From contig JAOSKN010000002.1 in NCBI GenBank assembly GCA_027493525.1, positions 124,001-188,000 of the forward strand: DNA of 64,000 nucleotides. The letters run 5' to 3'. How positions within the stretch are numbered: position 1 is the stretch's first letter; each line of letters begins with the position of its first letter. Positions 39,278-48,178 of this stretch are shown one piece after another. A program made the position numbers and the translations under genes. The notes below the pieces were generated by a model. It was not told where the DNA came from. It saw only the letters and a program-made list of their open reading frames with translations, and searched no databases. The DNA comes from Planctomycetota bacterium. Its GTDB lineage: Bacteria > Planctomycetota > SZUA-567 > H5-PLA8.

Positions 39278-39718
39278 ATGCCGAAGAAATACATCCTGCT
39301 GGTCGAAGACAATCCCGACGATGAGGCGCTGACGTTACGCGCGTTCAAGAAGCACAGCATCTGCAATGAAGTCCAGGTGGTCCGCGACGGGCAGGAGGCG
39401 CTGGACTACCTCTTCCGCGAAGCCGCCCACGCGGGTCGCGATTCCTCCGAGATGCCCACGGTCGTGCTGCTCGACCTGAACCTGCCGAAGCTCGACGGCC
39501 TGGAGGTGCTCAAGCGCCTGCGCGCCGATGCGCGCACGAAGCTGCTGCCGGTGATCATCCTGACCTCGTCGAAGGAAGAGCAGGACGTGTTGCGCGGCTA
39601 TGGGCTGGGCGCGAACAGCTACATCCGCAAGCCGGTGGACTTCCAGCAGTTCCTCGACGCGGTGGGGCAGTTGGGCCTGTACTGGCTGCTGCTGAACGAA
39701 AGCCCGCCGCGGGCGTAG
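39278..39718 (+). CDS. Single-domain response regulator, Rcp1-like
   Basis: The 146-residue receiver has acidic residues in LLVEDNPDDEALTLRAF, the phospho-Asp in VVLLDLNLPKLDG, Thr/Ser in ILTSSKEEQD and Lys in SYIRKPVDFQQF. The NPDD start and the long insertion before the phospho-Asp (FREAAHAGRDSSEMP) are typical of Rcp1-type regulators that serve phytochrome-like kinases. This agrees with the H-box of the kinases upstream. It has no output domain and must act by protein contact or as a phosphate carrier. GGAG lies eight bases before the ATG; the gene starts 14 bases after the kinase. Confidence 0.92.
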   Translation: MPKKYILLVEDNPDDEALTLRAFKKHSICNEVQVVRDGQEALDYLFREAAHAGRDSSEMPTVVLLDLNLPKLDGLEVLKRLRADARTKLLPVIILTSSKEEQDVLRGYGLGANSYIRKPVDFQQFLDAVGQLGLYWLLLNESPPRA

Positions 39719-39727
39719 CGGGGGCTC

Positions 39728-39892
39728 AGTACCGCGCCGCGGAAGTTCCTGACCCACGGCGCAGGGCCTTTTGCCCCGGCTCTTCGTTGCGTCTCGGTCA
39801 TAGATCTTCGTCCCGATATGCATCCTCGACGCGCCTTGATCCGGGACAAAATGCCCGGCGCATTGGGCCAGTGACTTCGGCGGCATGGTACT
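39728..39892. repeat. ~166-bp imperfect palindromic element, copy B
   Basis: Its ends are AGTACCGCGCCGCGGAAGT (39728-39746) and the near-complement ACTTCGGCGGCATGGTACT (39874-39892). It is about 90% identical by eye to the complement of copy A (2722-2886). It fills most of the gap after the response regulator. The remaining 39893-40073 holds a further inverted pair, CAGGGGCG near 39998 and CGCCCCTG near 40033, and otherwise nothing recognisable. Confidence 0.75.
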
Positions 39893-40073
39893 CAGGGATT
39901 CCGCCGCGCGTACGAGACCGAATGGATGCCGGCGCTAGTTTTCCGGAAGGCTCTGGATTTTAGGCCCCTATCCAACTTAAACTGCGTCATATGGTTGCAG
40001 GGGCGGCGCGGTCCAAAATCCATTCAACAGCCGCGCCCCTGCCGACGACTGAACCTATGGAGCGGCGTACGGC

Positions 40074-40658
40074 GTGGCCCTCTCCGATGCGGACTTGGTT
40101 CGACAGACGCTGAGCGGTGACCGCGAGGCCTTCGGGAAACTCGTGGAGCGGCACCGGCGCACGGTGTACGCGCTGGCGCTGCAGCGCGGGTTCCAGGCGG
40201 CGGAGGCGGAGGACACGGCGCAGGAAGTCTTCGTCAAGGCGTTCCGCGGGCTGGACGCGCTTCAGGATCCGACGATGTTTCCGCGCTGGCTGTACGGGAT
40301 CGCGGGCCACGTCTTCGCGGACGCGGCGCGCGCGCGGCGGCGGCGGCGGCAGCGCGAAGAGCCCGGGTTGGACGGCGCGCCGGAGCCGGCGGAGTTTCAC
40401 CGTCCCGCGGACGCGCTGGGCCTGGAGGAGGACACCGCGGCGGTGCTGGGCGCGCTGGAAGGGCTGGCCGAGGAGCAGCGGGTGGCGCTGACGTTGCGGT
40501 ACCTTGAAGGGTTGAGCCCGCGGGAGATCGCCGAGCGCCTGGGCGAGCCGCGTGGAACGATTCGCAGCCGGATCCACCACGCGCTGCGTTTCCTGCGGGA
40601 GTCCTTCGGGGCGGGTCCGCGCGCCGCGGCGGCGCGCGAGGAGTCGGACGCCGAATGA
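40074..40658 (+). CDS. ECF-type RNA polymerase sigma factor
   Basis: The 194-residue protein has region 2 (DADLVRQTLSGDREAFGKLV, then EAEDTAQEVFVKAFRGLDAL and FPRWLYGIAGHVFADAARAR) and region 4 with its helix-turn-helix (GLAEEQRVALTLRYLEGLSP, then REIAERLGEPRGTIRSRIHH). GTG 40074 is the likely start; GGAG lies about 13 bases upstream. The gene overlaps by four bases a membrane protein that carries a zinc-type anti-sigma domain, the expected regulator. It directs a stress or envelope regulon of unknown content. Confidence 0.93.
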   Translation: MALSDADLVRQTLSGDREAFGKLVERHRRTVYALALQRGFQAAEAEDTAQEVFVKAFRGLDALQDPTMFPRWLYGIAGHVFADAARARRRRRQREEPGLDGAPEPAEFHRPADALGLEEDTAAVLGALEGLAEEQRVALTLRYLEGLSPREIAERLGEPRGTIRSRIHHALRFLRESFGAGPRAAAAREESDAE

Positions 40659-43423
40659 GCCACGCCGAGACCTCTCCCGAATCCGCGCCGGCGCTCCAGT
40701 GCAGCGAGGCGCGCCGCCTGATGGACGCGCTGGTCGAAGAGGGCGCGCTGAAGGAGACCGAGCGTTCCCTGCTGTTCCTGCATCTCAAGCCCTGCGCCGC
40801 CTGCCGCGCGGAACTCGACCGGCGCCGCGCGCTGGACGCGCGGCTGTTGCGCGCCTTCCGGTCCGTGGATACCGAATCGCGATTTGCCGAGCGGGTGTTG
40901 GCCGCCTTGCCGTCCGGAGGCGACCCCGATGCGCCGGAGTGGCTGAAGCGCCCGGTCGCGCGCCCGCGCGACGAGTTGGCCCGCGCGCTGGCCGAATCCG
41001 AGGAAGCCCAGCAGCGGCGGCTCTACCCCTGGGCGCGGCGGCTGCAGACCTGGGGCGTCTTCGCGCTTGTGACGATCCTGATCGGGATCGGCCTTTTGGG
41101 CGCGTACTTCCGGCACGGCATCACCGGCACGCCTTCGGAGGCGCCCTGCCTCGTGACGCGCGTGGAGGGCCTGGGCGACGTCGAGCATTATGAGCGCAAG
41201 GAATCGCTGGTCGTCGGAGAGATGCTGCAAAAGGAGCACGTGATCTCGGCGCGGAGCGGCCCGCGCCATCCGCGGCTCTCGGTGCGGCTGGAAAGCGCGC
41301 GGAAGACCATCGGCGACGTGCACCTCAAGCCCGGCTCGAAGCTTCGGATCTTCAACCGGCACCACTTCGAGCTGCTGAAGGGCGAGGTCTACTTCGAGGT
41401 CCGCAAGGACCGCCCGGGAGCGGAGGCGAAGGAGGCGTTTCTGGTCGATACGCCGATGGGAACGGTCGAATGCGTGGGCACGGTGTTCGGAATCCGCGTG
41501 CCGGACGGAGCGGCCTCGACCGTGACCGTGCTGGTGGACGACGGCGTGGTGAGCCTGCATCCGCGCTCGGGCCAGGTGCGTTCGTTGCGCGCGAACGAGG
41601 AAGCGGATTTCCTTGCCGGCGGCCTTTCGCCGGTGCGCCCCGCCGATCCCGACCGCTTCGCATGGGTCCGCCCGGGGACGGGGGACGTCGTGGTCGCCCG
41701 GCCCGAGCTTGAAGGAGCGCCGGCTCCCGCGCCCGCCGCGCCGCCGCTGGGCGTGGCCGTGCCCAGGCCCTTCGACGGCCGGCAGGCGGTGGAAGGCGTG
41801 GACTTCCGGGGCCTCACGCTGGCGCAGGCCTGGGACCGCCTCGGCCGGCACCTCGAGAACCCCCTGGGCGTGCGCGCGAGAGAGGACGAGGCCCGCCCGC
41901 CCGCGTTTCTAACCCGCCCTGGCACGCTGCTCGTCCGTGACGCGCTGCCCGCCGAGGCGGTGTTGCGCTGGCTGGCGCGCGACTTCGGCCTGCGCGAAGA
42001 CGCGGCGGGGCAGCCGTGGCGTTCCGCGGAGCCCGATGAGGAACTTGGGCGCCCCGTATCCGGTCATTGGCCCGAGGACCTGCTCGAGCGCGCCCAAGCG
42101 CCGCTCCCGGAAGCGCCGGGTGAGCCCGGGATGCGGACGCTAAACGAGTTCCTTGGCGAACTGACGGAGCGCTCGGGGATCAACCTATGGCTCGATCCGC
42201 GCGACGCGCCCGAAGACGCGCGCGCCTGGCCTCGCGAGACGGAACGGGGCGCGAGCTTCCTGGACGTGCTTCGCGCCACCCTGGCTGCCGCGAAGCTGGA
42301 GGCGTTGCCGTACGACGGCTTGCTTTCGGTCGCCTCGCCGGACCGGATCGAACGCCTGACGACCGTGCCGCGCGTGGCGCCGCTGGCCGAATGGTTCGGG
42401 CGCGCGCCGTCCCTCGAAGAGTTGCGTGAGACGGCGGCATGGGCCGAGGCGCTGCGCCTGCTCCCCGATGGGCGCTACGGGCTGGGCGCGGAAGGCGCGC
42501 CGGTGGTCCGCAAGGCCGAGGCCGCCGGCGCGCTGCGCGTCGTGTGCGGGCGCGGGTCGTACCAGCGGCTCGAAGGGGCGCTGGACGCGGCGCGCGAGGC
42601 CTCGGCCATGGTGAGCCCGCCCGCCGAGGCGCTTTACGCCGACCGCATGGCCGGGAGCGTTCGCGATTTGAGCAGCCTGGCCGAGCTGGCTGCGCGGCGC
42701 GGGGTCAAAGTTTCGCTGGCGCTCGAAGATCCCGGCTTCCCCGCGCAGGCCTTCGTCAACAAGAGCCTCCCGCTGGGGCGCACGCTTGAATGGGCCGCGC
42801 GCGCGCACGGACTGGGGTTGCGGCGGGAAGGAGAGGAACTCGTCGTCGACGCCCATGCGGCTTGTTACGGCGCGCCGGCGATGCAAGTGGTGGAGTGCGC
42901 GGCGCTGGCGCGACAGCGCCCCGAATTCGCCGCCGAAGCCTCGCGTATCCTCGCCGCGCAGCTACGGCTCGGGTTCCCCGAGCGCTTCGGCAAGCGGCGG
43001 TTGTACTCTTTGCCCGGGAGGCTGGCCTTCGAGGGCGACCTGGACGATCTGGCCGCCGCCCAGCGCATGGCGCGCGACCTGGGCGTGGCGGTGGAGGCGC
43101 AGCCTGCCGGGGCGCCCTTCAACGTCCATGCCTGGAGACCGGCGTGGCGCGCGGCGCTGGACGAGAACCTGTCCGAGCCCTTCCAGGGCGACGGCTCGGG
43201 GACGCTGGAGGGCGAGTTTCGCGCGCTCCTGCGCGGCGGGCCTTTCGTGCGCTTGCGCGCGACGATCCTTGTCGATCCGGCTTCAATGGAACGGCTGGCC
43301 GAGCGCAAGCTGGGTCCCATCGAGACGAAAGAGAAGTCGCTCGGCGAAGTCCTCCGCGCCGTGGCCGCCGCGGCGGGGCTGCGAGTGGCGCTGGAGGACG
43401 AAGTGGTGTGGCTGAGGCCCTAA
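40655..43423 (+). CDS. Giant membrane anti-sigma factor: zinc-finger - TM - FecR - repeated STN-like domains
   Basis: The 922-residue protein starts with an anti-sigma zinc-finger pattern (Cys16, then His43-x3-Cys47-x2-Cys50 in HLKPCAAC). One membrane helix follows (about 134-152). Outside lies a FecR-like domain (about 165-320: LKPGSKLRIFNRHHFELLKG, EAFLVDTPMGTVECVGTVFG). The rest contains at least four short secretin/TonB N-terminal-like (STN) units, for example TLNEFLGELTERSGINLWLD, then LAELAARRGVKVSLALEDPG and SLGEVLRAVAAAAGLRVALE. STN domains of FecA-type receptors contact FecR-type regulators; here both appear fused on one chain. It likely holds the adjacent ECF factor until an envelope signal releases it. 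The stop codon TAA lies in repeat copy C. Confidence 0.8.
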   Translation: MSHAETSPESAPALQCSEARRLMDALVEEGALKETERSLLFLHLKPCAACRAELDRRRALDARLLRAFRSVDTESRFAERVLAALPSGGDPDAPEWLKRPVARPRDELARALAESEEAQQRRLYPWARRLQTWGVFALVTILIGIGLLGAYFRHGITGTPSEAPCLVTRVEGLGDVEHYERKESLVVGEMLQKEHVISARSGPRHPRLSVRLESARKTIGDVHLKPGSKLRIFNRHHFELLKGEVYFEVRKDRPGAEAKEAFLVDTPMGTVECVGTVFGIRVPDGAASTVTVLVDDGVVSLHPRSGQVRSLRANEEADFLAGGLSPVRPADPDRFAWVRPGTGDVVVARPELEGAPAPAPAAPPLGVAVPRPFDGRQAVEGVDFRGLTLAQAWDRLGRHLENPLGVRAREDEARPPAFLTRPGTLLVRDALPAEAVLRWLARDFGLREDAAGQPWRSAEPDEELGRPVSGHWPEDLLERAQAPLPEAPGEPGMRTLNEFLGELTERSGINLWLDPRDAPEDARAWPRETERGASFLDVLRATLAAAKLEALPYDGLLSVASPDRIERLTTVPRVAPLAEWFGRAPSLEELRETAAWAEALRLLPDGRYGLGAEGAPVVRKAEAAGALRVVCGRGSYQRLEGALDAAREASAMVSPPAEALYADRMAGSVRDLSSLAELAARRGVKVSLALEDPGFPAQAFVNKSLPLGRTLEWAARAHGLGLRREGEELVVDAHAACYGAPAMQVVECAALARQRPEFAAEASRILAAQLRLGFPERFGKRRLYSLPGRLAFEGDLDDLAAAQRMARDLGVAVEAQPAGAPFNVHAWRPAWRAALDENLSEPFQGDGSGTLEGEFRALLRGGPFVRLRATILVDPASMERLAERKLGPIETKEKSLGEVLRAVAAAAGLRVALEDEVVWLRP

Positions 43424-43586
43424 GCGGCCTTTCGGCGCGCTTTCAAGTATCTGCTTGGCCCTTTTGACCGTGCTCTTCGTCGTTCGCTCGTTGCAGATGT
43501 TCTCCGAATATGCTCCTCGCTCACTCCTCGATCACGGTCAAAATGGCCGGCGCATAGTCCTTGAATTCGCACCGCAAGGCCGCTTA
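43421..43586. repeat. ~166-bp imperfect palindromic element, copy C (divergent)
   Basis: Its ends are TAAGCGGCCTT (43421-43431) and AAGGCCGCTTA (43576-43586). The length equals copies A and B. The central part shares CTCTTCGT, ATATGC, TCCTCG and CAAAATG-CCGGCGCA with them at the same spacing, but the terminal arms differ. The first bases supply the stop codon of the anti-sigma gene. Confidence 0.65.
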
Positions 43587-43635
43587 GGATCTGGAATCCC
43601 GGTATTCGGGCGGGCGCCCTGGCCGAGGTCAATCC

Positions 43636-44055
43636 ATGCGCTCCCAACCCATGCTTTGCGTGCACGATGTCGAGGCCAGCAGCCGCTGGTACCAAAAGCT
43701 GCTCGGCTGCCAGAGCGCGCACGGCGGCAAGGAGTACGAGCGGCTCGTGGACGGCGGGCGGCTGATCCTTCAACTGCACGGCTGGGAAGAAGACCACCAT
43801 CACGGCCCGATTGGCGATCCGGAGGACCGGCCCTACGGGAATGGCGTGCTGCTTTGGTTCGAAGTGGACGACTTCGACGCGGCGCTTGCGCGCGCGGAGG
43901 CGCTTGGCGCGGAACAGGTTCTGGCTCGGCATCGCAATCCGCCCGACGGCGCCGGCGGGCCGAACCATTGGGAGGTCTGGCTGCGCGACCCCGACGGATA
44001 CGTCGTGGTGCTCGCGAGCCCCGACGGGACGGCGGGCGGGCCGTGGAAGCCGTGA
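43636..44055 (+). CDS. Glyoxalase/bleomycin-resistance (VOC) family protein
   Basis: The 139-residue protein shows the paired beta-alpha-beta-beta-beta modules of the VOC fold: PMLCVHDVEASSRWYQKLLG, then VLLWFEVDDFDAALARAEAL and WEVWLRDPDGYVVVLASPDG. Glu in the last motif is a normal metal ligand. A His-rich loop (GWEEDHHHGPIGDPEDRPYG) is in the middle. VOC enzymes include lyases, dioxygenases and resistance proteins; the specific reaction is not predictable. It stands alone between repeat elements. Confidence 0.88.
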   Translation: MRSQPMLCVHDVEASSRWYQKLLGCQSAHGGKEYERLVDGGRLILQLHGWEEDHHHGPIGDPEDRPYGNGVLLWFEVDDFDAALARAEALGAEQVLARHRNPPDGAGGPNHWEVWLRDPDGYVVVLASPDGTAGGPWKP

Positions 44056-44078
44056 GCGCGCGGGCGGGATCGTGAAAG

Positions 44079-44108
44079 GCACGGGGCGGCTGCGCCGGCC
44101 CTTGGCAC
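44079..44108. repeat. 30-nt dispersed repeat, copy 2
   Basis: It matches 22171-22200 at 28 of 30 bases and can form a small hairpin around TGC. It lies in the 120-bp gap between the convergent VOC and secreted-protein genes. Confidence 0.6.
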
Positions 44109-44178
44109 GCTTTCAATGCCTGAATGCGGCGGGACGCCCGCGGCAAGGCGATAGGCAGGTGCAAAGTGCGAGGCGTTC

Positions 44179-47100
44179 CTATTTCCGCGTGATGGGCCAG
44201 GGCGGCGGGAGCTTGGCCGGGACGAACGACACCTCGTTGTTGACCTCGACGATCTCCGGAATTTTTCGCGCGGCATCGAGTTCTACGCGGACGGTCTGCG
44301 CCCCGTCGGGGACGGCCACGCGAAACTCGGCGATCTTCGGGAGCAGGTCGGCGGGGGCTTCCAGCGACTCGGTCTCCTGCTCCAGCGCCACGTGGTCCCC
44401 GACCGTGATCCGGATGCCGTACGCGCCGCTGGCCTTAGCGCCGATGTTATGAACCCTGACGACGAGTTCGCCGGCCTGCGCGTCGTAAGCGACGTCGTCG
44501 ACGCAGACGGCGAGGTCCGGGCGGGCGCGGAGGTCGTCGAGCGCCTCGAGCTGCTTGCAGGTCACGAACCAGACGGTCCGCGGCGGGATCTTCAGCGGAA
44601 CGGCGTCGAAGCGGGCCAGTTCGAGCGTGCGCGGCGGGGCCAGCGTGCCGGGGGCGTCGAAGGCGCCATCCTGGTCGGCGTCCGCGCCTTCGGTCCACTC
44701 GTAGCGGCCGTGGTCTAGGCGCCAGACGCGCAAGTCCACGCTTGCTTCCTTTTCTTCCAAGTTGACGATCCAGACCTCGAAGCGCTTGCGGTCCTGGAGC
44801 CTGACCATGGGCGCGAGGCGCCCGCTGGCGCGCTCCCAGCTCACCGCGTGCTTGGGGTACAGTTCGTTGCGGAGCATGGCGGGGCCGCCGAGTGCGACGC
44901 GGTTGAGGAGCCGCTGGGGAAGCCAGACGCGGTCGGTCGACTGCTCCCCGACGGTGAGCATGGGGAGTTCCCAAAGGATGTCGTTGTAGGAGAGCTTGAG
45001 CCCTTCGGTAAGGAAGTTCATGTCGCCGGTGCACTGCCAGGCCACGTAGAAGGAATCGATGTCCAGGTAGTCGTCGTTATGGATGGAGGATTCCCAGAGG
45101 TAGGGCATCTTCGCCGCGGCGACGTGGCGGTCCTTGAGCGACGTATCGCCGGTTTCCTGGATGTAACGGTCGGCGCACTGTCCGGTCTGGCGCAGGTGGC
45201 GGTAGTCGCGCAGGTCGCGCTCCATGCCGAGGCGGATGTGTTCGAGGTACTTGCGCGCGCCGGTGAATTCCCAGGCGAACCAGGGCGCGTTGAAGAAGCC
45301 GTAGCCGAAGCCGGGGTTGGTGTCGTTGGTGCGGACGTCGCCGCTATCGGTGTAGACCTCGGCCGAGACGAGGCGGCCGAGCTGCTCCACTTGCGAGGCC
45401 TGGTGGGCCATCATCCCGTCGGTCCAGTCGACGACGGTCTTCACGCAGGCGGGGTTGCCGTTGTACCAGGCGATGAGCATGCCCGGCTGGAGGGCGAGGG
45501 CGTTGGCGCCTTCGTCGGAGGCGCCGGGGCCGGTGCGCATTAAGAGTTTGCCTTCTTTGTCGCAGCCGTAATCGGCGGCCTTGAAGTGCAGGTGCCCGCA
45601 CTTGGGATGCACGGCCAGCATGTCCTTGTAATGCGCGGCGAACTTGAAGAGGCGCTCCATGCGCACGGGATTGCCGTATTCCATCAGGGCCATATGGGCC
45701 TGGGCATTGGGGCCGTCTTCGTGGGTGTGCAGCGCGTCGGTGTAGCCGCCGAGTCCGGATTCGCGCATCTTGTTGAACCAACTGTTCTCCGCGACGCGCT
45801 TGAGGGACTCGAAGAGCACGGGGTCGGGCCCGCGCATGAGCTGGAGCGCCCACCAGTCCATGACGAGGTCGGTGTCGTCATTGATCCCGTCGTTGGCGCC
45901 GAACTCGCCGACATCGTTCTCGCGGTTCGCGATCCACCAATAGGGCACCTTCTTGTTGGCTTCGATCGCCCCGTCGAGGTAGACGGCCCAGGCGGGGATT
46001 CCTGGAGGGGGCTCTGGGAACTCGGCGCGCTTCTTCTTTTCTCGCGGGTGGACCCAGTGCCAGTAGCTGCCCACGACCTCGTCATCGGGCATGAGCGCGC
46101 GCAGCGTGTCGATGCCGTTGAGCAGGAAGCGCAGGGTCTTGAGCTTCTCCGGCGGGTAGCCCCAGGGCCGGGACTCGCTGATCTCCTGGAAGATGTCGCG
46201 CGCGCGGGCGAGTTGGTCGTGGGCGAACTGCGGCAGGGCGGCGTCCACGCTTTGCCAGCGGAAGGCGACGGCGGAGGCGGCAAGGTCGATGCGGGTGTCG
46301 TCGCGGAAGGTCAGCGCGAGGTGCGGGCGGACGTTTTCCATCAACACCAAGTCGCGCAGGTCCAACATCAGGCGCAGGCGCCCGGCCGAGCCCGCGAGCT
46401 TCACGTCGGCCGTGACGGCGTAGCGCTCGGGGTTGAGGGGGTCGAAGACATCGACGCGCAGCACGTTGGTCTCGGCGCCGGCGGCGATGGCGAGATCCAA
46501 GGCCAGCGCGCCCAGCCCGCGGCGCTCGGGGCTCGCGGGGCCGAGCAGGTGGACGGCGCGCATGGCCGGGCAGGCGCGCGTCTCGCCCGCGCCCCGCGGC
46601 ACGGCGTAGAGGGTGTCCTGATCGGACGGGTAAGCGAGGCGCCGAATGTGCACGGCTTCGGGCGGTTCAGGGCCTTCGGGCTTCATGGCGGTAAGGCCCA
46701 GGCGTTCCCAGCCGTCCGCCCCGGCGTCGGCCCGCGGGTCGTAGGGGACGGTGCGGAACAGGCTCATCTGGTAGACCGCGCCTGCGCGCGACTTCTGGGT
46801 CTCCGGGTCGGTCATCCAGGGGCGCGTCAGTTGAAAATGCTCGCCCGAGGCCGGCGCCTCCAGCATGGTGTGCACGGTGGCCGGATGGCGATCCTCGGTG
46901 TAGGGCAGCCCGGCCAGCGCCTGATCCGAGCCGGCCTTGACGAGACTGACCTCGCCGGAACCCAGGATCTGCACGACGTCGAAGGACTCGCCGGGTTCGA
47001 GATTGATCTCGAGGGCGCGGCCCCTGTTGTAATAGCCATTGCTTCCCGGCCAGCGGCGCGCGCGCTCGCCGTCGAAGATCATCCAGTTGCTGCGTTTGAC

Positions 47101-47979
47101 GTCCCGCGCATGAGCGACGCCGGCCTGGCGCAAACCGAGGCCCGGACCATCCTTCAGCGCCAGGATGGGCTTGAGCCCCGCGGGATCGCCCCAGCCGTTG
47201 ACGGCGCGTTTGCGTTCGCACCATCCCGCGGGGTCGAGAGCGCTCGGCTGGGGCAGCTTGCCGGCGGCCAGTTCGGCGATCTCGGCGTCGGAGAGCCAGC
47301 GGTCGTAGACCGCCAACTCGTCGTAGGACTGGGAAAACTGCGCGCCGCTGGGACGGAAATCGGGGCGAGTCTCGATGCCCAGGCCGATGTGGTTGAAGTG
47401 GCCTTCGTAGGACCAAGCGCCCTTGTACTCGGCCCCCAACTTGCCATCGACGTAGAGCGCCATGCCGCGAGCCTGGTCCCAGGCCAGCGCGAGGTGGCGC
47501 CACTCCCCCGCCTTGATCGCATTGCGGTAGGCGTGGACGCTCAGGCCACGCCCGCCAGCGCTGCCGAGCGTGCCGATCGCGCCGAGGGTCTGCTGTCCGT
47601 AGTGGATCTTGAGGAAGCGCGAGTAATTGATGCGCTCCAACGGGCTCAGGTCCAGGATGAGAAACCCCTTGCCGGTCGGATCTTCATCGGGCCGCCAGAA
47701 AAATGCGATGGTGCCCGCGGCGGTGTAGGCGTTCCCCTCGCCTTCGTAAACGAGCTGCCGCCCCTTGGCGACCTGTACGGCCTGACCAAGCTTGCCCGGC
47801 GCCAGCGGGAGGTCCTTCTGCGGATTGCGCTCGACGAAGGGTATCCCGTCACCGCCGCGCGCGATCTCGGGGGTGTGACCCGTGTCGAAGGAGGCGCGGA
47901 AAACGAGGCCTTCCTGAGCGGGGGCTGGGCGGACCGCCCAGCCCGCAATTATAAGGAGGAGGGCCAAGGTCAGGCGCAT
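44179..47979 (-). CDS. Very large secreted protein: LamG-like lectin domain, helical central region, CARDB-like end
   Basis: ATG 47979 has AAGGAG upstream and opens a signal peptide (MRLTLALLLIIAGWAVRPAP), giving 1266 residues. Residues about 25-220 look like a LamG/concanavalin-type domain (GLVFRASFDTGHTPEIARGG, then HLALAWDQARGMALYVDGKL and YDELAVYDRWLSDAEIAELA). The middle (about 600-1050) is rich in aromatic and His residues and resembles an alpha/alpha-toroid enzyme (NRENDVGEFGANDGINDDTD, then GYTDALHTHEDGPNAQAHMA). The C-terminus resembles a CARDB adhesion module (DLAVCVDDVAYDAQAGELVV). It is probably a polysaccharide-degrading or polysaccharide-binding enzyme; I cannot assign a CAZy family. 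Two similar 18-bp sites lie in its promoter region. Confidence 0.75.
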   Translation of the reverse strand: MRLTLALLLIIAGWAVRPAPAQEGLVFRASFDTGHTPEIARGGDGIPFVERNPQKDLPLAPGKLGQAVQVAKGRQLVYEGEGNAYTAAGTIAFFWRPDEDPTGKGFLILDLSPLERINYSRFLKIHYGQQTLGAIGTLGSAGGRGLSVHAYRNAIKAGEWRHLALAWDQARGMALYVDGKLGAEYKGAWSYEGHFNHIGLGIETRPDFRPSGAQFSQSYDELAVYDRWLSDAEIAELAAGKLPQPSALDPAGWCERKRAVNGWGDPAGLKPILALKDGPGLGLRQAGVAHARDVKRSNWMIFDGERARRWPGSNGYYNRGRALEINLEPGESFDVVQILGSGEVSLVKAGSDQALAGLPYTEDRHPATVHTMLEAPASGEHFQLTRPWMTDPETQKSRAGAVYQMSLFRTVPYDPRADAGADGWERLGLTAMKPEGPEPPEAVHIRRLAYPSDQDTLYAVPRGAGETRACPAMRAVHLLGPASPERRGLGALALDLAIAAGAETNVLRVDVFDPLNPERYAVTADVKLAGSAGRLRLMLDLRDLVLMENVRPHLALTFRDDTRIDLAASAVAFRWQSVDAALPQFAHDQLARARDIFQEISESRPWGYPPEKLKTLRFLLNGIDTLRALMPDDEVVGSYWHWVHPREKKKRAEFPEPPPGIPAWAVYLDGAIEANKKVPYWWIANRENDVGEFGANDGINDDTDLVMDWWALQLMRGPDPVLFESLKRVAENSWFNKMRESGLGGYTDALHTHEDGPNAQAHMALMEYGNPVRMERLFKFAAHYKDMLAVHPKCGHLHFKAADYGCDKEGKLLMRTGPGASDEGANALALQPGMLIAWYNGNPACVKTVVDWTDGMMAHQASQVEQLGRLVSAEVYTDSGDVRTNDTNPGFGYGFFNAPWFAWEFTGARKYLEHIRLGMERDLRDYRHLRQTGQCADRYIQETGDTSLKDRHVAAAKMPYLWESSIHNDDYLDIDSFYVAWQCTGDMNFLTEGLKLSYNDILWELPMLTVGEQSTDRVWLPQRLLNRVALGGPAMLRNELYPKHAVSWERASGRLAPMVRLQDRKRFEVWIVNLEEKEASVDLRVWRLDHGRYEWTEGADADQDGAFDAPGTLAPPRTLELARFDAVPLKIPPRTVWFVTCKQLEALDDLRARPDLAVCVDDVAYDAQAGELVVRVHNIGAKASGAYGIRITVGDHVALEQETESLEAPADLLPKIAEFRVAVPDGAQTVRVELDAARKIPEIVEVNNEVSFVPAKLPPPWPITRK

Positions 47980-48033
47980 TGGGTCAGGCTCCTTCCGGCT
48001 GGGGCGGGCGCCATGCATGCGGCATCTATTGGA

Positions 48034-48137
48034 GTACAATTGTATCCATTACTTCGCATACACCGATCCGGATTATCGAGTCACATCTTTATAAGGTATT
48101 GGGGGGTCTATAGAGGTCATAATGGATACTATTGTAC
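48034..48137. promoter_or_regulatory. Pair of inverted 18-bp sites upstream of the large secreted-protein gene
   Basis: GTACAATTGTATCCATTA at 48034-48051 and TAATGGATACTATTGTAC at 48120-48137 are complementary at 17 of 18 positions. Each centres on a palindromic core like TACAATTGTA. Their centres are 86 bp apart, compatible with a looped or cooperative operator. They lie 55-160 bp upstream of the ATG at 47979, in an unusually AT-rich gap. Confidence 0.5.
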
Positions 48138-48178
48138 CCATATATAACAGCCCGGTTACGTGGCGCGGCGGCCTCGCG

